Of a stretch of 64,000 nucleotides of DNA, positions 61,201-64,000 are shown one piece after another. The stretch is from Siphonodentalium dalli (taxonomy: Eukaryota; Mollusca; Scaphopoda; Gadilida; Siphonodentaliidae), in NCBI GenBank assembly GCA_032622095.1, contig CP136061.1:131144754-131208753 (forward strand). The letters are read 5' to 3'. The notes under the pieces were generated by a model. It had not been told where the DNA came from. It saw only the letters and a list, made by a program, of their open reading frames with translations, and did not search any database. Positions within the stretch are counted from its first letter, which is position 1, and every line of letters starts with the position of its first letter. A program made the translations under genes and the position numbers.

Positions 61201-63422
61201 AGTTGGGATCAACATTCCCGCCCCGCGCACTCGGTCAAACGCATCAAACACACAGGAGGAAGAAATTAAAAGGATCGAAATCTTACTTGTCATTCGCTTC
61301 TATAGCGAAAGGACTCCTACGATTGGTCCAGAGGTAAAGTTGTTTAGGTTTGACAGTGCGCGGACTGTAGGTACTCCATACCGATTTTTAAAACGACTTC
61401 TATGATCTTGCAGGCAAGAAATATATAACCATTAGTTCATTCAGTGTCCAAGATATTTATTATAGGAGATACATATTTTGGGTAAAAAAATATTATATTT
61501 CAAGGTTAAAATATTTGTTTTAGTAGCTAGCTGTCATGGTCCAGCAAATAAAATTAATATATAACTTTCTTCCTTGTTTATAATAGAAATGTGAAGCAGT
61601 GACAGCTGTTGAAAATATCACAGTGAATAGGACAAAATATAGTTATTTGTTTTCGTATTCTCAGGGAATCCCTGGTAAATTCCGATGAAGTCATTGTAAA
61701 CAAATTCTTTTCCAATGAAAACGGCATTGGCAGGTCACGGAGTTTCTCTTGTAATTCGAAGAAATTACAAACTAAAGAAGAAAATATGAACTCGTAACTA
61801 TTAAACTTTTGTACAATGACTGACAAATAATTGTTGTCATTTCTTATCAACTTCGAATGAGTCCTGTAAATATTTTAATTCTGAAAACGGTTAGTTACCG
61901 TTACATGTAGGTGTGTGTTCAACGACGGAGACTTTCTCAAATTCAATTAATTTAATGCATATGATAAATCATCATAATTAAGAATAATAAAGTTATGTGT
62001 GTTAATTTATAGACATGTAACTTTTTCAGAATAAAATATCAGGTAAAATGTTGATAAGGCCAAAAAAAAAGAAGCGTTTTGGTTCTCAGGCCCCGCCGCA
62101 TTGAATAAAAAGGGCCTCATTAGGCCTTTTTATTGCAATGCCTGATGTTATGGCAAAAAAATTACGAAAAAAATAATTTGAAAAAAAACAAAAGAAAAAC
62201 ATTTATTATTATAAACATTGTCCATAGTAGATATGTGTTGAATATTAGTGTGCATTGAGCTCTAACATGTAATGCGTTAAATAGTGACTTGCAGGCTTAC
62301 AACATGGAGTAGATGACTACAATTAAGAAAATGATTAGCTGATACTCATGCTCTTCTTACAAATAACAATTAGTCATTGTGAACTAACGTACACTAATTG
62401 TAACTCCATACAATTGAAAGGCACATGATTAAATTCAGGATCACATATTAGAATGGTGAGATATCAGTGTTTAGACAACAATAGCAATAGTGAATGTCAG
62501 GGGCATTATGAAATGTTAGGTAATCCCAGTCATAGACTGGTAGTACAATGTCATTTTTATATAAGATTAAATGAGTTTATATGCATAACAGTTCCCTCTA
62601 CATTTCTGGTTATTACTAGACAGAGGAAGGTATCGTCCATGCTTACTATGTGCAGAAAAAAAATTAAAAATAAAAATAAAACCCTCCCTCCCTCATTGAT
62701 TTATAAAAAAAATTGCCCGAGAACCAAAACTCTTTTTTTGTTTGGCCTAAGATGGGATTTTGTGGGAAAAATGAAATTTTCTTGATTTTACCTGTCACAC
62801 CAGTTTACTTATGACCTGGTACCGAGAGTGGGTTATCTTGGTTACACTAATTGCAATGTATTTTATATATGCTCACTATGGGAGATTCGCATATGTAAGA
62901 GAATGCATTGGCACAGGTTTTTGCAAAATCTCAGAAGCTCCAGTCATGGAAGAATTAATTTGGACTGGATTGTTGTATATAGACTTCATTATATACATAA
63001 CCATGTTATAAACAATATTCTATACATTAGTGCCCTGAGAAAATAAACACTATAAATATTTTGATACAACTTTTGATAAAATTAATTTTTCAAGAAACAC
63101 CCCAAAAACTTATTATATTTCTAGGCCCGCAGTGTTTCAGCCATATTATTTATGATTCCTACCAGTATCTGACTGGTCAATGCTGGTATGTGGTTAACCA
63201 TCAGAAAAGTGATTCTTCAAATTGTTGGAGTCTGATCAATAACTAATTTTGCAGGTATCTGTACAACTTTAGAGGTGTTGCTGCTAGTTTCCGATTCAAA
63301 CATCTCTTTCTGTGCAAGTCATTGGTCTTCCATGTAGGTGAAGAATGGCAAGAGTTTTTCTATTCTGCTATGAAGCCATGGGTACACTACATTCCAGTGC
63401 GCCAGGACTTAACTAATGTCAG
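34102..63422 (+). CDS. POGLUT1: Protein O-glucosyltransferase 1 (POGLUT1/Rumi), eight exons, 3' end outside window
   Basis: The enzyme transfers glucose from UDP-glucose to serine in EGF repeats of Notch-type proteins in the ER lumen (CAP10/KDELC family; established). Exons: 34102-34225, 41703-41799, 46334-46486, 48657-48789, 51020-51141, 53484-53643, 56371-56429, 63255-63422. All introns are GT-AG and all phases fit, giving 338 residues plus two bases. Seen in order: hydrophobic signal peptide (about residues 2-18), CSC at 69-71, RCSGVEHF at 125-132, NSRDWPQ at 148-154 (Asp151 aligns with the proposed catalytic base), [16 protein letters not shown] at 227-232, [18 protein letters not shown]-like block, [11 protein letters not shown]. 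Human POGLUT1 has about 390 residues, so roughly 50-60 residues and the ER-retention tail lie downstream. The start at 34102 places the signal peptide first; an in-frame ATG at 34042 is an alternative. Introns are full of transposons. Confidence 0.95.
34425..34510. mobile_element. Satellite-bearing element, left-end remnant
   Basis: TTTTAGCTCAACTTGATGAA, GTTTGAGCTAT and GTCCATCCGTCAACA match the left end of the larger copies. No tandem array remains. Confidence 0.6.
34842..35081. repeat. 42-bp minisatellite, about six copies
   Basis: Units start AACCCTCTCAGTATAAAATG at 34842, 34884, 34926, 34968, 35010 and 35052, with a GGCTGCC/GGCCACC variant. CCAATATGGAAA occurs on both sides of the array. 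Confidence 0.9.
35709..36373. mobile_element. TIR element inserted in the satellite-bearing element
   Basis: TTACAGTGAAGTAATTA at the left and AATTACTTCACTGTAA at the right, interrupting a satellite unit between CGAGTCATTTT and GATCATTCGGCC. It itself contains the palindromic MITE 36030-36246. Confidence 0.75.
36030..36246. mobile_element. mariner-like palindromic MITE, POGLUT1 intron 1
   Basis: Arms of about 105 bp, nearly perfect, meeting at GAAAGCTCTCGGGGAGAGC. Same family as 7463-7663. It lies inside another element (35709-36373). Confidence 0.85.
36797..37141 (+). other. Unrecognised 114-codon ORF, possibly FLYWCH-like
   Basis: Open frame with [13 protein letters not shown] and later YQHNC. 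The C-x4-C ... H-x-C spacing is faintly like a FLYWCH finger. It sits between transposons in POGLUT1 intron 1, is not a POGLUT1 exon by homology, and may be a transposon remnant or chance. Confidence 0.2.
37287..38429. mobile_element. hAT-like element with GGTCC-rich ends
   Basis: Flanked by a perfect 8-bp duplication AAAACACA (37279-37286, 38430-38437). Termini CTAGTGATGCGGACCGG and CCGGTCCGCATCACAT are complementary apart from the outermost bases. Each end continues into a dense cluster of GGTCC/GGACC. The 850-bp centre has no recognised transposase. Confidence 0.85.
39345..40716 (-). pseudogene. Broken MULE transposase with FLYWCH zinc finger
   Basis: Two overlapping minus-strand frames. 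The 5' part (40716-39793) has an N-terminal FLYWCH-type finger ([11 protein letters not shown]...W-x-C-x4-C...H-x-H, residues about 20-70) and the MULE catalytic core ([47 protein letters not shown]). The 3' part (39842-39345) continues with [14 protein letters not shown] and the conserved [10 protein letters not shown]. At the join about 20 residues that normally follow the GCFFH motif are missing and the frame shifts, so this copy is probably dead; an unusual intron is the alternative. It lies inside POGLUT1 intron 1, in opposite orientation, within an element bounded by similar termini near 39056 and 41085. Confidence 0.85.
40766..40945. repeat. Two-copy direct repeat upstream of MULE transposase
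   Basis: Two roughly 90-bp copies share ACATATGCGCGAAAA and GTGAACATTAGTTA and lie 50-230 bp before the transposase start. Such subterminal repeats often bind transposase; that role is inferred. Confidence 0.6.
41446..41689. mobile_element. Foldback element, family D, ending at POGLUT1 exon 2 acceptor
   Basis: Ends ACACTTTCATG / CATGAAAGTGTTAA with two TATATATGTGAG-type hairpins inside. It ends 13 bp before exon 2, so the usual branch-point zone lies inside it. Confidence 0.75.
41703..41799 (+). CDS. POGLUT1: POGLUT1 exon 2
   Basis: A 97-bp exon giving [15 protein letters not shown]... and GGCSCYT, matching the family's W-x-x-(F/Y)-I/L...-NY-x-x-C...-CSC region just before the catalytic domain. 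Acceptor TTTTTCAG, donor AA|GTAAGA. It is too short to stand out as an ORF and was found by phase and motif. Transposons lie 13 bp upstream and 19 bp downstream. Confidence 0.9.
41818..42151. mobile_element. hAT-like foldback MITE, family A, next to POGLUT1 exon 2
   Basis: Perfect 8-bp target duplication ACAATATG on both sides. It begins 19 bp after the exon 2 donor. Contains a poly-C tract near 42097. Confidence 0.9.
42407..44935. mobile_element. Satellite-bearing element (Helentron-like), about 14 tandem units, POGLUT1 intron 2
   Basis: Left end TTAGCTCAACTTAC with a nearby complement forms a hairpin; the right end has AAGTTGAGCTA, then the hairpin AGTGTCATTGACACT, then TTCATTA. Between them lie about 14 copies of a unit of roughly 160 bp with GGCGCGGGCTACAGG and GACATGTAGATGGGAACGAG. 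Subterminal inverted repeats, a 3' hairpin and a central array are the hallmarks of nonautonomous Helentrons; that class is inferred. Confidence 0.8.
42490..44840. repeat. About 160-bp tandem repeat array
   Basis: GGCGCGGGCTACAGG-type unit starts recur at about 42498, 42653, 42892, 43050, 43212, 43377, 43533, 43697, 43860, 44014, 44176, 44329, 44473 and 44629. Two subtypes (ACCTTTGGTCTGAT and CTGTTCGTCTGATCATCATG) partly alternate. Open frames through it are by-products of the repeat. Confidence 0.85.
45348..45785 (-). repeat. Dispersed repeat, POGLUT1 intron 2 copy
   Basis: About 440 bp matching 55290-55735 in reverse complement, including GGCAGGCTTTATGTAGGC, TTTACATTTATGAGGTCAA-like and GGCCTTGTTCTAATGG blocks. 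Confidence 0.75.
45890..46275. mobile_element. Family B MITE, degenerate copy before POGLUT1 exon 3
   Basis: GGGGGTAAAAAATATTTGAT and GGATAACTCTAAAATCGAGT blocks identify it. Ends are decayed; it stops about 60 bp before the exon 3 acceptor. Confidence 0.6.
46334..46486 (+). CDS. POGLUT1: POGLUT1 exon 3
   Basis: Encodes [20 protein letters not shown]... through [20 protein letters not shown], the start of the CAP10 domain. Acceptor TTTTCCAG, donor AG|GTGGG. A satellite-bearing element starts about 45 bp after the donor. Confidence 0.95.
46532..47397. mobile_element. Satellite-bearing element, POGLUT1 intron 3
   Basis: TTTAGCTCAACTTTACTTTG at the left and AAGTTGAGCTACAGTGTCG with the terminal hairpin at the right; about four diverged units. 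Begins about 45 bp after the exon 3 donor. Confidence 0.75.
48657..48789 (+). CDS. POGLUT1: POGLUT1 exon 4 (catalytic Asp region)
   Basis: Encodes [17 protein letters not shown], then [11 protein letters not shown] and PVFSFSK, with the family's catalytic-region Asp. Two donors are possible: AAG|GTGGTA (matches homologues as SK-TS) and GTG|GTAAGT three bases later, which would add one Val. Confidence 0.95.
48908..49804. mobile_element. hAT-like element, POGLUT1 intron 4
   Basis: Perfect 8-bp target duplication GTAGGATC (48900-48907, 49805-49812). Ends CAGTGTTCACGCTGG / CCAGTGTGAACACTG. Inside are TGGCTAAA/TGGCGAAAA repeats near both ends. No intact transposase; a 97-codon minus frame at 49080-49373 is unrecognised. 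Confidence 0.9.
50043..50485. mobile_element. hAT-like foldback MITE, family A, POGLUT1 intron 4
   Basis: Termini CAAGTCTG and CAGGCTTG; flanks ATCCCAGT and GTCCCAGT agree at 7 of 8. Confidence 0.85.
50538..50715. mobile_element. Family A MITE fragment, POGLUT1 intron 4
   Basis: Half of a family A copy lying 50 bp after a complete one and in the same orientation, with CTATGGGAGACCTAGGAT and the GGGGATATAGAA block. Confidence 0.7.
51020..51141 (+). CDS. POGLUT1: POGLUT1 exon 5
   Basis: Encodes [18 protein letters not shown], then [22 protein letters not shown], the most conserved stretch of the family. Acceptor TAATTTCAG; donor AA|GTATTT. Confidence 0.95.
51198..51496. mobile_element. Foldback element, family D, POGLUT1 intron 5
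   Basis: Starts TTCAACCATTTCATAACTGG and ends GTCATGGATGGGTTAA, with three TATATA hairpins; begins 57 bp after the exon 5 donor. Confidence 0.75.
52746..52805 (+). CDS. Possible first coding exon nested in POGLUT1 intron 5
   Basis: ATG opens [20 protein letters not shown], followed at once by a GTTAGT donor in phase 0. The 250 bp upstream are less AT-rich than surrounding introns. The spacing LDS....V..SQ..L is faintly like Snapin-type BLOC-1 subunits, but 20 residues are too few to assign. No downstream exon was found. Confidence 0.25.
53484..53643 (+). CDS. POGLUT1: POGLUT1 exon 6 (UDP-sugar binding region)
   Basis: Encodes [16 protein letters not shown], then [17 protein letters not shown] and [14 protein letters not shown]. 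The RGSRTS arginine region is known to contact the nucleotide sugar. Acceptor CATTCAG, donor AAG|GTGTGT; an hAT-like MITE starts 22 bp beyond. Confidence 0.95.
53666..54021. mobile_element. hAT-like foldback MITE, family A, after POGLUT1 exon 6
   Basis: Begins 22 bp after the exon 6 donor. Flanks GCTTCTAT and GCATCTAT agree at 7 of 8. Confidence 0.85.
55290..55735 (+). repeat. Dispersed repeat, POGLUT1 intron 6 copy
   Basis: Partner of 45348-45785 in opposite orientation. Contains two local duplications (AACGTTACGTTTATTAC and GTCAATGTAGCTTTATTAG, each twice). Confidence 0.75.
55778..55889. repeat. Inverted repeat with 21-bp perfect arms
   Basis: GTCGCTTAAACTGTTTATGT and its complement enclose about 70 bp, with a second inner pair GGCATCTATTGG / CCAATAGATG. 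Looks like a small foldback element. Confidence 0.65.
56371..56429 (+). CDS. POGLUT1: POGLUT1 exon 7
   Basis: A 59-bp exon encoding [19 protein letters not shown]. It joins by phase to the next exon to give HCKYKYLYNFRG. Acceptor TATTTTAG, donor AA|GTGAGC. Confidence 0.93.
56525..56735. repeat. Left arm of distant inverted repeat
   Basis: About 210 bp (GACACTGAATGAACTAATGG through GAAGCGAATGACAAGTAAG) recur in reverse complement at 61270-61475. Part of a foldback element family. Confidence 0.75.
57339..57978. mobile_element. hAT-like element, POGLUT1 intron 7
   Basis: GGGGTGCCACGATTAATCG at the left and AATGATCGTGGCACCGC at the right; GGTGCCACGAT is a common hAT terminus. No matching 8-bp flank was found, and the right side abuts the GC-rich block. 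Confidence 0.6.
57979..60950. other. GC-rich repetitive block, probable retroelement remains
   Basis: Base composition changes sharply from AT-rich to GC-rich, with many open frames on both strands and none recognised. CATGCCTCCTC recurs at about 58049, 58805, 58981, 59098 and 59215. Frames such as 58227-59156 are unlikely to be host genes. A DIRS- or gag-like origin is possible but no reverse transcriptase or integrase motif could be identified. Confidence 0.5.
58975..59270. repeat. 117-bp tandem repeat (39 codons)
   Basis: Three tandem units containing GGTGGTCATGCCTCCTCTAT and CTTCCACAACCTTCGC. The period is a multiple of three, so repeats stay open in plus ([18 protein letters not shown]) and minus ([15 protein letters not shown]) frames. 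Confidence 0.75.
61127..61499. mobile_element. Foldback element with 57-bp arms
   Basis: TATTTTTTTACCCAAAATAT... TCTTGGACACTGAA at the left and its complement at the right. The interior matches 56525-56735 in reverse. Directly before it (61085-61126) lies the reverse complement of the 56.5-kb copy's end, so two ends are joined head to head. Confidence 0.7.
62054..62752. mobile_element. TIR element, POGLUT1 intron 7
   Basis: Left AAGGCCAAAAAAAAAGAAGC then TTTTGGTTCTCAGGCC; right GCCCGAGAACCAAAACTC then TTTTGTTTGGCCTAA. The arms are about 37 bp and imperfect. No ORF recognised. Confidence 0.7.
62860..62960. mobile_element. Family D fragment, POGLUT1 intron 7
   Basis: Right third of the family: GCATATGTAAGAGAATGCAT then AGCTCCAGTCATGG. 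Confidence 0.6.
63255..63422 (+). CDS. POGLUT1: POGLUT1 exon 8 (last exon in window)
   Basis: Encodes [20 protein letters not shown], then [17 protein letters not shown] and [16 protein letters not shown]. Acceptor TTTGCAG, donor AG|GTAAGG. Homologues continue about 55 residues more, so at least one further exon lies past 64000. An hAT-like MITE begins 30 bp after the donor. Confidence 0.95.
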
Positions 63423-63452
63423 GTAAGGGCAATATTTGCATATTTGTATGAT

Positions 63453-63570
63453 CAAGCCTGGAAATAGTGTGTCTGTCATATGCAAAATGAGGTCCCCAGA
63501 GGATGAATTTAGTTATGCTATCCTGCACAGTGGGCTAGCATCACCAAATTCACCCTCTGGGGATCTCATT
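63453..63570. mobile_element. Family A MITE after POGLUT1 exon 8, interrupted
   Basis: Starts CAAGCCTGGAAATAGTG 30 bp after the exon 8 donor and is intact up to GGGATCTCATT, where another element is inserted. Confidence 0.8.
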
Positions 63571-64000
63571 GTCCCCCGTAAAATTTATTTTCGGGGGACT
63601 ATTGTAATCAGCTCCGTCCGTACGTCCGTGCGTGCATGCATCCGTCCGGAGTTATAACTCCAGTAGTGATCATCCGATTTGATTGAAACTTGGTATATAG
63701 GTGTCTCAACCAAGCACACAGGTGTTCTGCAATTCTAGGATTGATCCGATGTTCTTTTATGGAGTTATTTCCCTTTTTTCAACTTTATTTTTACTTAGAA
63801 AATTTCTCACTTTTTCGGTTTCCAGATGATATCTCAAGTTTGGATCCTTTATTTGCAAATACCGTTTTTATGTGGATCAGTCATATCAAGATACAGGTTG
63901 AGTTCGAATTTGAGTTTGATCCGATGATTTTTCCTAGAGATATGGACGTTTTTCGACTTAGAAAATTCAATTTTCTTCTTTTTTCTTTGGTTTCCGGATG
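63571..64000. mobile_element. Unclassified element starting GTCCCCCGTAAAATTTA, runs off window
   Basis: Starts with a hairpin (GTCCCCCG...CGGGGGAC) and cuts the family A MITE after its CTCATT. CCGTCCGTACGTCCGTGCG-type short repeats follow. The other end is outside the window. Confidence 0.6.

Overview
The window is nuclear DNA of an invertebrate animal: AT-rich, intron-containing and dense with short inverted-repeat transposons. The protein sequences of the recognised genes, the many ACATGTA-type low-complexity tracts, and the satellite-bearing elements ending in AGCTCAACTT/AAGTTGAGCT suggest a lophotrochozoan, most probably a marine mollusc. That assignment is inference; no rRNA, mitochondrial or species-specific marker is present.

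The gene content is low. Two genes are recognised securely and a third by its domain. (1) A Bicaudal-D (BicD) dynein adaptor lies on the minus strand at 16476-20374. It has only two coding exons, together 815 codons. (2) A small Dpy-30-motif gene lies on the minus strand at 25415-31021. Three exons whose phases fit exactly give 157 codons. (3) POGLUT1/Rumi, the ER protein O-glucosyltransferase of EGF repeats, lies on the plus strand from 34102 to beyond the window end. Eight exons encoding 338 residues are present and the last exon or exons are missing. A possible two-exon gene of unknown function (22132-22700, minus) and a possible nested first exon (52746-52805, plus) are weaker calls.

Layout: 1-15.3 kb has no supportable gene, only mobile-element copies and unique-looking AT-rich DNA. 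15.3-20.7 kb holds BicD with an E-box and palindromes in its promoter. 20.7-34 kb holds the weak unknown gene and the Dpy-30 gene, with two TTAA-flanked MITE families in and around it, one nested in the other. From 34 kb to the end everything is POGLUT1 exons and long introns. The introns contain a broken FLYWCH/MULE transposon, several hAT-like elements, satellite-bearing elements that resemble nonautonomous Helentrons, a GC-rich repetitive block and several foldback elements.

The genes do not form an operon or pathway. BicD (motor cargo transport), the Dpy-30 protein (probable docking/dimerisation module) and POGLUT1 (Notch-type EGF glycosylation) are independent. The most striking structure is how closely transposons crowd the POGLUT1 exons: exon 2 (97 bp) sits between a foldback element ending 13 bp before it and an hAT-like MITE starting 19 bp after it, and the same hAT-like family begins 20-30 bp after two further splice donors.
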